Shown: positions 16,951 to 25,340 of the stretch, in pieces
How the letters are laid out: every line of letters begins with the position of its first letter
Position numbering within the stretch: the first letter of the stretch is position 1
Origin: GCA-2725625 sp964574215
Lineage (GTDB): Bacteria; Pseudomonadota; Alphaproteobacteria; Rhodospirillales; UBA2165
Direction of reading: 5' to 3'
DNA length: 64,000 nt
NCBI GenBank assembly: GCA_964574215.1
Contig: CAZNLR010000001.1
Coordinates: 1-64,000 of the forward strand
Position numbers and translations under genes: made by a program
The notes under the pieces: generated by a model
What the model saw: only the letters and a program-made list of their open reading frames with translations
What the model was told of the DNA's origin: nothing
The model's database searches: none

Positions 16951-19297
16951 TTTAATCGGCTTACGACTGCCGCGCCCCGGCGCCCGCCGGTTGGCTGCCG
17001 GTCGTGGAACCTACGTGGACGATGTGGAATTACCGGGTATGGTCCACATGGCGCTGGTACGCAGCCCCTATGCCCACGCGAAAATCCTCGCCTTGGAAAC
17101 CGCCGAAGCGGCGGCGGCGGAAGGGGTTATAAAGGTAATTGCCGGCACCGATCTTGAAGAAGTTTGCCAGCCCTTCACCGCCGCCATAGATTTTTTACCG
17201 GACATGGTTTCTCCGCCCCAATATGCCTTGGCCATATCGGAAGTGGCTTGGCAAGGCGAAGCGGTTTGCGCGGTCATTGCGGAAAGCCGCGCTCAGGCGG
17301 AGGATGGCGCCGATCTGGTAAGGGTGGATTGGGAGGAATTGCCGACCCATGCTGACCCGACGGCGGCGCTGTCATCCGACGCCCAACTCGTTCACAGCGC
17401 CCTGCCCAGTAATCTGGCGATGGCGTTGCCCATGACCCATAGCGATGTAGCAGCTGCGGAAGAGACCGCTGCAGTGATTATGGAACAGCAATTTGAGTTC
17501 GGCCGTCAAGCCGGTTGGGCTCTGGAGCCTCGATCAATCGTTGCCGATTTTAATCCTGGTGATGGCTCCCTCATCGTCTACCAATCCCATCAGACACCGT
17601 TTCAAATGCAGGATCTCTATGCCCGTCACCTGGGAATAGACGAACACAAGGTCCGGGTTATCGCCAAAGACGTTGGTGGGGCCTTTGGCGTCAAACTCCA
17701 CGCCTATCCGGATGAAATGGCGGCCGTCGCCATCAGCCGCCTGGTGGGCCGGCCGGTGAAGTATGTCGCAGATCGCCAGGAATCCTTCCTTTCCGATATT
17801 CACGCCCGGGAGATGAACGTAAAAGGACGGTTGGCGCTGGATGAAGAGGGACGGATATTGGCTTTCAGTGCCGATGTGCTCTCCGCCGCAGGGGCCTATT
17901 CCGTCTACCCCCGCACCAGCGTTGGTGAGGGTATCCAAGCGCTACAGTTCGTTGGTGCGCCCTACAATGTACCCGCCTTTGACGGTCGGGTAAGGGTCGC
18001 CTATCAGAACAAGACCCCGAGCGGGGCCTATCGGGCCGTGGGAATGCCCATTGGTTGCACGGTTACCGAACAGTTGCTCGACTGGGCAGCTGCGGCCCAA
18101 GGGATTGATCCAGTGGAAATTCGGCGGCGCAACTATCTCGATATCGCTGAAGAGCCGGTCAAAACGCCCGGCGGTCTAATAATGGGTCCCTTGTCATTAG
18201 GCCCATGTCTTGATCGTATTCTTGAGGACATGGATTACGACGCTCTGCGGCGCGATCAGGAGGAACTCCGGCGGAAAGGGATTTACCGGGGGATCGGCTT
18301 GGCTACCTTTGTTGAACAGACGGCTGTGGGGGCAGGCCTCTACGGTCCCATGGGGGTACGAGTTGCCGCCCACGAAGGCTGTACGCTGCGGCTGGAGCCC
18401 TCCGGCAAAATACGCGGCAGTACCAGCGCCACCGATCAAGGACAAGGTACCCTGGCCGGCCTGTGTCAGGTCGTCGCCGCAACGCTAGGGGTTGCCTACG
18501 AAGACGTAACCATTGAGGCGGGAGACGGCGGCGCCAGCCCCTATGGCGGCGGCGCCTGGGCCTCCCGCGGCCTCGCTATTGGGGGCGAAGCCGCCCGCCA
18601 GGCTGCAGAAGAATTGAAGCAGCGGCTGCTCACCGCAGCGGCGGCTATCTTACAGCAGGAAACCGAAAATCTTGACATGCTCGGCGCTCAAATCTGCACC
18701 TTAGATGGTCAAACGCTGATGCCATTGGATGAGCTTTCCTCCTTATTGTATTTCCGCCAGGATACACTGCCTCCGCAGATAACTGGGGAACCTGTTGTCA
18801 CCAGCCACTATATTCCCCGCGATACACCCTATTTTATGGCCAACGGAATTCAGGCCAGTCATTTGGAGGTGGATACCGAAACCGGCGTCATCAGATTGCT
18901 CGACCACTGGGTGGTGGAGGATTGCGGGCGAGTCATCAACCCTCTACTCGTCGATGAGCAGTTGCGTGGAGGAATCGTTCAGGGAATCGGCGCCGCTCTT
19001 TATGAAAATTGTATCTATGACGAGCGGGGACAATTGCAGAATGCAAGCATGGCCGACTATGCCTTACCGCTGGCGGCGGAAATGCCGGACATCTGGGTCA
19101 GCCATATTGAAACACCGGCACCGGATACAGGTTTGGGTGCCAAGGGATCGGGCGAAGCAGGTGCTTTGGGAGCTCCGGCGGCAATATGGACGGCGGTTAA
19201 TGACGCCCTCCGTCCTTTGGGCGCCCAGGTTTGGAAACAACCAATCACCTCTGCTCATGTTTTGGAGGTCCTGACGGAAGCGGAGGAAAAGCATTAG
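16934..19297 (+). CDS. Molybdenum hydroxylase large (molybdopterin) subunit, xanthine dehydrogenase family
   Basis: This catalytic subunit of about 787 residues binds the molybdopterin cofactor. Landmarks include KDVGGAFGVK, SGAYRAVGMP at the position of the CO-dehydrogenase active loop, TDQGQGT, and KGSGEAG carrying the conserved catalytic Glu. The loop lacks the AYRCSFR motif of form I CO dehydrogenase, so this is an aldehyde or N-heterocycle hydroxylase. I place the start at 16934, where GGAGGG lies at good spacing; translation from 16919 is also possible. It overlaps the small subunit by 17 bases. The neighbouring HyuAB and PyrD-like enzymes make a cyclic nitrogen compound the best guess for substrate. 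Confidence 0.9.
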   Translation: MTTGDSLIGLRLPRPGARRLAAGRGTYVDDVELPGMVHMALVRSPYAHAKILALETAEAAAAEGVIKVIAGTDLEEVCQPFTAAIDFLPDMVSPPQYALAISEVAWQGEAVCAVIAESRAQAEDGADLVRVDWEELPTHADPTAALSSDAQLVHSALPSNLAMALPMTHSDVAAAEETAAVIMEQQFEFGRQAGWALEPRSIVADFNPGDGSLIVYQSHQTPFQMQDLYARHLGIDEHKVRVIAKDVGGAFGVKLHAYPDEMAAVAISRLVGRPVKYVADRQESFLSDIHAREMNVKGRLALDEEGRILAFSADVLSAAGAYSVYPRTSVGEGIQALQFVGAPYNVPAFDGRVRVAYQNKTPSGAYRAVGMPIGCTVTEQLLDWAAAAQGIDPVEIRRRNYLDIAEEPVKTPGGLIMGPLSLGPCLDRILEDMDYDALRRDQEELRRKGIYRGIGLATFVEQTAVGAGLYGPMGVRVAAHEGCTLRLEPSGKIRGSTSATDQGQGTLAGLCQVVAATLGVAYEDVTIEAGDGGASPYGGGAWASRGLAIGGEAARQAAEELKQRLLTAAAAILQQETENLDMLGAQICTLDGQTLMPLDELSSLLYFRQDTLPPQITGEPVVTSHYIPRDTPYFMANGIQASHLEVDTETGVIRLLDHWVVEDCGRVINPLLVDEQLRGGIVQGIGAALYENCIYDERGQLQNASMADYALPLAAEMPDIWVSHIETPAPDTGLGAKGSGEAGALGAPAAIWTAVNDALRPLGAQVWKQPITSAHVLEVLTEAEEKH

Positions 19298-19455
19298 GTT
19301 GAATTATTTTGAAATCTGTCCATTCGGAAAATCATCCGATTGCCTTTTATTCAATTTGCCTATTATATTGCAATATCAAAAGATGCGGTGACATAGACCT
19401 ATAGACACCGGCGTTAAAACAATAACCAATTTAATCAGCAGGAGAGGAATATTTT

Positions 19456-20430
19456 ATGAAACGCTTTTTATTTAACGCTTTTTGCTTGGCCGGTATGGGA
19501 TCGGCTCTGGCAATGATGCCGGTGGCAACTCCGGACGGTCTGGCCGCTGAAGTAAAATTGAAAGCGGCCAGTTTCTTACCGGCTCGCGCCGTCTACGCGA
19601 AGTATTTTAAACTGTGGGCGGATGAGGCGAACAAACAGTGCTCCGGTAAAATCAAAATCAGCATTGTCGGACCGGCGGCCATCAAGTCGTTGGAGCAGTG
19701 GAACGCCGTCAAGAACGGCGTCGTCGACATGCATTACGGGCCACCCAACTATTACAAAGGCACTATGGTCGAGGGTGACGTCACCATTCTGGCCAAAAAC
19801 GAATCCGCCGATCAGCGGAAAAACGGTGCTTGGGGAATGCTCAACGAACTGCACAAAAAGAAAATGAACACCATTTACCTAACCAATATCCTGAACGGCG
19901 TGAATTTCTACCTGTATACCAACAAACCCCATATCAATGGCCGTTTTGAGGGCATGCGCATTCGCTCCGTGCCCATTTACGATGAATTCTTCAAACATTT
20001 GGGCGCGCAGCCGGTCCGCATGGCCGCACCGGCCGTATACACGGCCTTGGAACGCAAAGCCGTCGACGGTTACGGCTGGCCGCTATGGGGTATTACCGAT
20101 TTCGGCTGGCACAAACATACCAAGTACCGTCACGGCCCGGGTTTCTTCAGCGCCAACGTCAACATCCTAATGAACCAGGACAAATGGAACGGTCTGTCCG
20201 GTGACACCCGCAAGTGCCTGATGGATATGGCGATGTGGCTGGAGGGGCAGTGGCCGATATGGCGCCAAGGCGAAAACGAAAAACAAACCGCCGCCCAGAA
20301 CAAGGCCGACGTTAAATACGTCGACATGGGCGCCGCTTTCGCCAAAAAAGCCGAAGACATGTATTGGGTGCAGATGGAAAAGGCCAATCCCTCTTTCATC
20401 AAGAAAATTCGCCCGTTACTGACCAAGTAG
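19456..20430 (+). CDS. dctP: TRAP transporter solute-binding protein (DctP family)
   Basis: This 324-residue periplasmic binding protein has a signal peptide (MKRFLFNAFCLAGMGSALAM..., cleavage near GLAAEV). The DctP-family fold is indicated by the segment FEGMRIRSVPIYDEFFKHLG, which includes the conserved Arg that binds a carboxylate, and by a late QDKWNGLSGDTRK stretch. It captures a carboxylate-bearing ligand for the DctQM membrane complex. The ATG follows GCAGGAGAGG. About 158 bases separate it from the hydroxylase large subunit, so it may have its own promoter. Its ligand may feed the enzymes upstream. Confidence 0.88.
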   Translation: MKRFLFNAFCLAGMGSALAMMPVATPDGLAAEVKLKAASFLPARAVYAKYFKLWADEANKQCSGKIKISIVGPAAIKSLEQWNAVKNGVVDMHYGPPNYYKGTMVEGDVTILAKNESADQRKNGAWGMLNELHKKKMNTIYLTNILNGVNFYLYTNKPHINGRFEGMRIRSVPIYDEFFKHLGAQPVRMAAPAVYTALERKAVDGYGWPLWGITDFGWHKHTKYRHGPGFFSANVNILMNQDKWNGLSGDTRKCLMDMAMWLEGQWPIWRQGENEKQTAAQNKADVKYVDMGAAFAKKAEDMYWVQMEKANPSFIKKIRPLLTK

Positions 20431-20442
20431 TCTGACAATCTG

Positions 20443-20468
20443 ATGGGGCGCCTAAATCGGCGCCCCAT
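20443..20468 (+). terminator. Strong hairpin between dctP and dctQ
   Basis: ATGGGGCGCC, loop TAAATC, then GGCGCCCCAT form a perfect 10-bp stem 12 bases after the dctP stop. It lacks a long U-tract and ends next to the dctQ start. It probably stabilises the dctP message or attenuates read-through, giving more binding protein than membrane subunits. Confidence 0.65.
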
Positions 20469-20485
20469 TTGTGTCTGAAATTGTC

Positions 20486-20998
20486 ATGAACACCGCCCCG
20501 GCAAAATTCAAATTCATGGACCAGATCATTGATGTGCTGGCTATGTCGGCATCGGTAATGATCTGCGCCCTGGTGCTGGTGATTGGCACCGATATTGCCG
20601 CGCGAAATTTGCGTTTGTTCGCCATGCCCTGGACCCTGGATGTGGCGGAATATCTACTTTACTTGATTACCTTTTTTGGAGCTCCCTGGGTATTGCGGGA
20701 TCAGGGCCATATCGCCGTCGATATCCTGGTGGCGCGGCTGCAACCCGGGAACCGGGTAAAGGTTGGACGATTTGCCAACTTCCTCGGTTCCCTGACCTGC
20801 ACCATCTTGTGCGTCATCGCGGCAATGGTCTTTTTGCGCTCTTACCGCAACGGCACCATGGTGCACGAAACTTTCGTCTTTCCCGAGTGGTGGCTTCTGA
20901 CTATTGCTCCACCCGTTTTTCTCCTTTTGGCCATGGTTTTTGTCCGCTGGCTGATTTGGGGCCAGGCGGAAACCCAACAGCAGTCGGACGGGTTGTAG
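20486..20998 (+). CDS. dctQ: TRAP transporter small membrane subunit (DctQ)
   Basis: This 170-residue protein has four hydrophobic segments (around VLAMSASVMICALVLVIGTDI, YLLYLITFFGAPW, LTCTILCVIAAMV and LLTIAPPVFLLLAMVF), with the conserved WVLRDQGHIAVD after the second segment, which is diagnostic of DctQ. A GTG at 20471 would add five residues; I prefer the ATG at 20486. It stops 5 bases before dctM. It pairs with DctM in the sodium-dependent importer. Confidence 0.87.
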   Translation: MNTAPAKFKFMDQIIDVLAMSASVMICALVLVIGTDIAARNLRLFAMPWTLDVAEYLLYLITFFGAPWVLRDQGHIAVDILVARLQPGNRVKVGRFANFLGSLTCTILCVIAAMVFLRSYRNGTMVHETFVFPEWWLLTIAPPVFLLLAMVFVRWLIWGQAETQQQSDGL

Positions 20999-21003
20999 CT
21001 ACG

Positions 21004-22341
21004 ATGGAATGGTATTGGGTGCTCTTGTTGTTAATCGGTGGCCTGGTGGTCTTCATGCTGCTGGGAATGCCCGTCGTTTTCGCCTTCTTCACGGTAAATC
21101 TGATTGGCGCTTTTATTTTCATGGGTGGCGTCAACGGGCTCATGCAGTTGGTCCGCAATGCCATCGATTCGGTTCAAAGTTTCGCCCTCCTGCCCATCCC
21201 CTTGTTCATTTTCATGGGCGAAATCATGTTCCATTCGGGCACCGCCGCCCGCGCCATCGACGCCATCGATAAATTAATCGCCCGCGTGCCCGGCCGTCTC
21301 TCCCTGGTTGCCATTACCGGCGGCACGATATTCTCGTCGCTTTCCGGCTCGACCATCGCCAACACGGCCATGCTGAGCAGCACTTTGCTGCCTGAAATGT
21401 ACCGGCGGGGCTACAAGCCGGAGATTTCCATCGGCCCCATCGTAGCCGTGGGCGGTATTGCCATGCTCATCCCGCCATCCGCTCTCGCCGTATTATTGGG
21501 TAGTATTGCCCGCATCCCCATCGGGGAATTACTGGTGGCCTCCATTATTCCCGCCCTGATTCTGGCAGCGTTGTTCTTTGCCTATGTGATTATCCGCTGC
21601 ACATTGGATCCCTCCATCGCGCCGCCATATGACGTATCGGAATTAACTTGGGGTGAACGTCTGAAGCCATTCTTCATTTACGTTCTACCCCTGATGAGTA
21701 TTTTCATCGTGGTTGTGGGCAGCATTGTCGCCGGTATCGCCACCCCAACCGAATCCGCCGCACTGGGCACCATCGCATCGTTGATCGCAGTTGCTTTATA
21801 CGGCCAACTCAGTCTCAAGACTTTCCTGGTGTCGGTAAAGCAAACCCTGCGCTTCACGGTGATGACTCTATTCATTATCTGTGGCTCCATCACTTTTTCC
21901 CAGATCCTGGCGTTCTCTCAGGCCTCCGACGGACTTATCGGTCTCGTTGAGAACGCCGGCCTGGCCCCCATCTCGGTAATTCTCATCATGATGGGTATTT
22001 TGCTGTTCCTGGGTTGTTTCATGGATCAGGTAAGCATGATGATGATCACCATGCCGATCTTCATGAAGTTTGTTGAATCGGCCGACTTCGGCGTAGGTGA
22101 CCTGCAGCAGACTCAGGTGTGGTTCGGGGTGCTGGCGTTGATGATGCTGGAAATTAGTTTAGCCACGCCCCCTTTCGGCCTACTTTTGTTTGTTGCCAAA
22201 GGCGCCGCGCCCGCTGGCACGACGATGCAACAGGTCATGCTGTCCGTGCTGCCGTTTATCGCAATGGCCCTGTTGGTTGCGGGACTTCTGGTATTCTTTC
22301 CGTCCTTGACGCTGTTAATACCCGATTTAATCAGCCGCTAA
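21004..22341 (+). CDS. dctM: TRAP transporter large membrane subunit (DctM)
   Basis: This 445-residue transport channel of the TRAP system has about 12 hydrophobic segments. The family landmark PLFIFMGEIMFHSG is followed by GGTIFSSLSGSTIANTAML and by the LIPPSALAVLLG segment, typical DctM signatures. The ATG at 21004 lies 5 bases after dctQ; a long upstream in-frame extension is only a shadow of dctQ. It completes a dctPQM set, followed immediately by insertion-sequence debris. Confidence 0.92.
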   Translation: MEWYWVLLLLIGGLVVFMLLGMPVVFAFFTVNLIGAFIFMGGVNGLMQLVRNAIDSVQSFALLPIPLFIFMGEIMFHSGTAARAIDAIDKLIARVPGRLSLVAITGGTIFSSLSGSTIANTAMLSSTLLPEMYRRGYKPEISIGPIVAVGGIAMLIPPSALAVLLGSIARIPIGELLVASIIPALILAALFFAYVIIRCTLDPSIAPPYDVSELTWGERLKPFFIYVLPLMSIFIVVVGSIVAGIATPTESAALGTIASLIAVALYGQLSLKTFLVSVKQTLRFTVMTLFIICGSITFSQILAFSQASDGLIGLVENAGLAPISVILIMMGILLFLGCFMDQVSMMMITMPIFMKFVESADFGVGDLQQTQVWFGVLALMMLEISLATPPFGLLLFVAKGAAPAGTTMQQVMLSVLPFIAMALLVAGLLVFFPSLTLLIPDLISR

Positions 22342-22345
22342 ATGC

Positions 22346-22404
22346 ACTCTAGAGCATTTCCCAAAAAGAATGAATCAAACAGGGTTTGGTTGAATCTTTT
22401 TTAA
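22346..22404 (+). repeat. Imperfect inverted repeat at the left end of the IS630 remnant
   Basis: AAAAAGAATGAATCAAAC, a short loop, then GTTTGGTTGAATCTTTTTT form an imperfect stem ending in a U-tract. It lies 20-60 bases after dctM and just before the IS630 transposase. It may be the terminal inverted repeat of the IS, a terminator for the TRAP operon, or both. Confidence 0.45.
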
Positions 22405-22452
22405 GACTATTCGTGATTTCCTTGGTTATTGGATGACAAGGGAGTTTTTGAG

Positions 22453-22806
22453 ATGACGATTTCACCGGATTTACGGCTTCGTGTCGTTGAGAGAGTGGCG
22501 CGCGGTGCATCGTGTCGTCAAGCGGCGGCTCATTTTGAGGTGAGCGCCAGTTCGGCCATACGTTTTTACAAACAATATGTGACCGAAGGCTCTGTCGCGC
22601 CCAAGACCCGGGCCGTACAGAAGCGCCGGCTTGATCCTTACGGCGAGGATATTCTGTGCTGGATTGCGGCTGAGCCGGACATGACCTTACGGGAGTTGTC
22701 CGATCGCTTATCAAAGGTCCACGCCATCACTGCGCCGACGTCAACGATAGATCACTGGCTGCGGTCACGGAATATCAGCTTCAAAAAAAACCGCACACGC
22801 CAGTGA
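22453..22806 (+). CDS. IS630-family transposase OrfA
   Basis: The 117-residue first ORF of an IS630 element begins MTISPDLRLRVVERVARGAS and contains a helix-turn-helix (CRQAAAHFEVSASSAIRFYKQ), then a linker domain ending in STIDHWLRSRNISFKKNRTRQ. An in-frame TTG start at 22429 is also possible. Near its end is a run of eight adenines (TTCAAAAAAAACC), where IS630 elements often shift -1 to read the DDE catalytic half. Here that half is cut short by the adjoining IS21 remnant, so the element cannot transpose by itself. Confidence 0.85.
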   Translation: MTISPDLRLRVVERVARGASCRQAAAHFEVSASSAIRFYKQYVTEGSVAPKTRAVQKRRLDPYGEDILCWIAAEPDMTLRELSDRLSKVHAITAPTSTIDHWLRSRNISFKKNRTRQ

Positions 22807-22960
22807 GCAGGAACGCGGCGATGTCCAGGCGGCGCGGGCGGTTTGGCGCAAACGCCAGGCTTGGCTGCTGGCGCACCCTGGCAAGATCGGCGATATCGTG
22901 TTCATCGATGAGACCGGCATAAACACCAAAATGGCGCGCCTCAGCGCCCATGCGCAGGGC
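22786..22960 (+). pseudogene. IS630 OrfB, truncated after the first catalytic Asp region
   Basis: In the -1 frame relative to OrfA, starting at the A8 run, the sequence reads through SEQERGDVQAARAVWRKRQ to IVFIDETGINTKMARL. This matches the start of the DDE domain. Similarity ends near 22960, where sequence from an IS21 istA on the opposite strand takes over. The later catalytic residues are missing. Confidence 0.75.
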
Positions 22961-23381
22961 GTCACGGACAGCCCCATGGAGTTCGTCAAGATCGAAGGCC
23001 TCCAGAAGCCTCAGGACCTGTACATACTCCCGCTTCACGGACGTAATCCTTGACGATGGTATAACCGCCGGTAAATCCATGTTCCAAGCAAAGACGCTCA
23101 AATATCCGCTTCACCGTATGGCGTTGCTTGCGATGAACTGATCTGTCCTCTTCCAGAATGCGGTCGATGATATCCGTAAAAGGATCCAACTTCGGGCGCT
23201 TCGGTGGTTGGCGGCGTTGATACCCAGGAGGCGCCGAATGCCGGAGCATCTTCTTAACCGTCTCACGCGCTATGCCAAATCGACTTGCCGCTTCTCGCTG
23301 ACTCAACCCATCAACATGGCAGGCCAGACGAACTCGTAAATAAAGCTCCACAGTGTACATCCTTCCACCTTCCGTCCTCAA
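22945..23381 (-). pseudogene. IS21-family istA, internally deleted and frameshifted
   Basis: From 23381 the minus strand encodes MYTVELYLRVRLACH..., with a helix-turn-helix (LSQREAASRFGIARETVKKMLR) and then RPKLDPFTDIIDRILEEDR, the N-terminal third of IstA. The true start is probably the ATG at MYTVELYL. After YTIVKDYVREAG the central catalytic domain is missing. In another frame the sequence resumes with an IstA C-terminal-like segment (REYVQVLRLLEAFDLDELH). It then abuts the IS630 remnant. No istB is present. Confidence 0.75.
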
Positions 23382-23577
23382 AAGGACCGAAGGTACAGGT
23401 GGCAGAGTTTTACTCCGCCCACGGCAGGGAAATCCCGCCGCTTCTGTGGACTATTTTGTCACCGCCATTCTCACATACCTGTGAATGCTGTCGCGTTGCC
23501 ATGGATATGGATAAAAATGGTCTACCTGCCGTGGTCTGGCGTCATATCTTCGATAAAAACACACGCGATCATGCAAT

Positions 23578-23649
23578 TCAGCGGTTTAGGGCCTTCATGC
23601 TCTCTGCGTCAACCGTATAGCTGCCGTCTTCGTTCTTCACTGCGCTCAT
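23578..23649 (-). CDS. Possible 23-residue ORF, end of phage-like small-gene string
   Basis: This very short ORF begins MSAVKNEDGSYTVDAESMKA and overlaps the preceding small ORF in another frame. It may be the beginning of a longer gene lost when the insertion sequences arrived. Real coding status is uncertain. Confidence 0.25.
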   Translation of the reverse strand: MSAVKNEDGSYTVDAESMKALNR

Positions 23650-23740
23650 TATCTTCCTCTTTCTCTTGGGGTTGGGGCGGAGTGGTCGGGTAATCCCGCC
23701 AGAATTTCTCCGCCGCTAAAATCTCTTCCTCACTTCGCAT
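23609..23740 (-). CDS. Small phage-island protein (43 residues)
   Basis: This ORF, MRSEEEILAAEKFWRDYPTT followed by a Gln/Glu/Arg-rich tail, starts inside the 3' end of the 52-residue ORF. Overlapping tiny genes of this sort are usual in phage and satellite late regions. The AGATGAAGATG context gives only a moderate ribosome binding site. The family is not recognised. Confidence 0.4.
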   Translation of the reverse strand: MRSEEEILAAEKFWRDYPTTPPQPQEKEEDNERSEERRRQLYG

Positions 23741-23888
23741 TGTGGGGCATCTTCATCTGAAGCCCGGGGTAAGTTCGCCGGGGCTTCTGAGTCTCCAACA
23801 TCTTCCGACCCAGGGTTTCGGCGTCCCATTGGCGCCAGTTAAATTGAAGGTCTTCCTTGGCGATGGGTTTTTCGTTCTCTTTATTCAT
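23730..23888 (-). CDS. Small phage-island protein (52 residues)
   Basis: The start codon overlaps the stop of the upstream structural-like gene (ATGAATAA), which indicates translational coupling. The product begins MNKENEKPIAKEDLQFNWRQ, is hydrophilic and ends in a basic tail. I do not recognise it. The coupling makes it more credible than a chance ORF. Confidence 0.5.
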   Translation of the reverse strand: MNKENEKPIAKEDLQFNWRQWDAETLGRKMLETQKPRRTYPGLQMKMPHNAK

Positions 23889-25340
23889 CACTGATTCCTA
23901 ACGCTCCCAACTGACCCAGAATCACGTGAGCGGTTTTCTCACCGGGTGTGAGGGTTGATAGCTTTTGCATTAGCTTCATTTTCTCCGGGTCCAGGAGGGC
24001 GTTAAGCAGGGCGCGATTAGAAGACCGCTCAGATATTCTCCGGGCAGCGGTTAAGGCGCGGCCCTTGGCCGTAAACATACCGGTCCAGATCCGGGACAAG
24101 TCAGCCAGTGCATTGGCCACGGTCGAGGTGTTGGAGTAGTTCGGGGCAACAGATTCCCTCTGTGCAATCTTGAGGGCGCTGTGAAGCGTCTCCACACCCT
24201 TCATGTATTCGTCACCGAACAATTCTTTCAGGGCGGCGGAACGGCCGGCCATGCCGTCGATGTCGGAGCCGTAAAGGTACTTATCCAGCGAGACGAAACT
24301 CAATTCACGCTGACCGGCAACACTCCGGGTAATACGCCCGCCCATGTCACGGGTATATTGATCTCGCGCCAGAAGTCCGAGAGGGCTAAGGCTTGGTTTT
24401 GATCGAAGTCCCGGAACTTAGACAATCCCCCAAACTTGCGGGACTTTCTGAAAGCCTCTTCTATGGAAAGCAGATCCGGGTCATTAGTGGCCTGACCGGA
24501 GGTGAATTTTAAACGGGTTTCTCCCAGGCGCCGGTTGACCTCCTGGGCAGCTTCGGCCGCTTCATGCATATCCTTATCGGAAAGCGGATTGTTGTCTCGG
24601 AAGTAAGTCCGACCGGCCATCATATTATTGACCGCTTTAACGATACGACCAAGCAAGGCGCCACCGGCACCACCGGCGGCACTGATTCCAGCGGCCTTGG
24701 CAGAACGTTCTACAATGTCCAATTCCGACAGGTCTTCATTGACACCCAGCCCTTGACCGATTTTCAACCGGGCATACTCACCGGCAAAGGTGCCGGCGGA
24801 ACCGGCAGCGATACCGGCGACAGGGTTGGCCGTGACAACCGTTATGCCAATCGTTGCGGCTACATCCGGTACAACCACCAGGGCGTCACCAGACAAAGCA
24901 GCAAAATCTCCAACATCAACACCGGGGGCGTTGACCAGATTGTAGCGGTTAAGTTTCGGGTTATAGAACTCAAGTTCACCGGTAGCCGGTCCCATGCGTA
25001 CATCGATTGATTCCTTTTCACCGATTGCACCCTGATTGCGATAATATTCTGTCAGGTTCTTTTTGAATGCGTCGATGGAGTGGCGTTCATCGGCAGCAAA
25101 GGAGGCCGTGGCTCTGATAGGGGCTGGTGAACCTTCGTCAAAGACTACGCCCGCCTCTGCTGCCTTTGTGATGGTCGGGTCTTTCGGGGGGACCACAACC
25201 ATCGGCGTGTCCCCGAAGCTGTTTTCAGATACGGGGATAGGGGAAGTTTCTACAGGTTTAGTTTCAGTCACCCCGGCACGTGCGGCAAAGGGACTCTTAA
25301 CACTCGGAACTAACCGGTGAGAAAAGGGGCTATTTTCCAT
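23881..25340 (-). pseudogene. Phage-virion-like protein gene, split by a -1 frameshift
   Basis: Two frames together make one ~480-residue protein. The first (25340 to 24300, 346 residues) starts with an ATG overlapping the previous stop. It has a glycine/alanine-rich, membrane-active-looking centre (VTANPVAGIAAGSAGTFAGEY and AAGGAGGALLGRIVKA). The second frame (24345 to 23881, 154 residues) is helical and ends LGQLGALGISDE. Switching by -1 near the FWREI / QYTRDMGG junction joins them smoothly. No clear slippery heptamer is present, so a small indel or a sequencing error is more likely than programmed shifting. The composition resembles internal or ejection proteins of podoviruses, but I cannot confirm a homologue. 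Confidence 0.55.

Noticed and set aside
15587..19297. Aerobic CO dehydrogenase (CoxMSL)
   Set aside because: The large subunit has SGAYRAVGMP where form I CO dehydrogenase has AYRCSFR; only the wider family is supported.
24290..24360. Programmed frameshift in the virion-like gene
   Set aside because: No X-XXY-YYZ type slippery heptamer or adjacent stem at the junction; indel or sequencing error is simpler.
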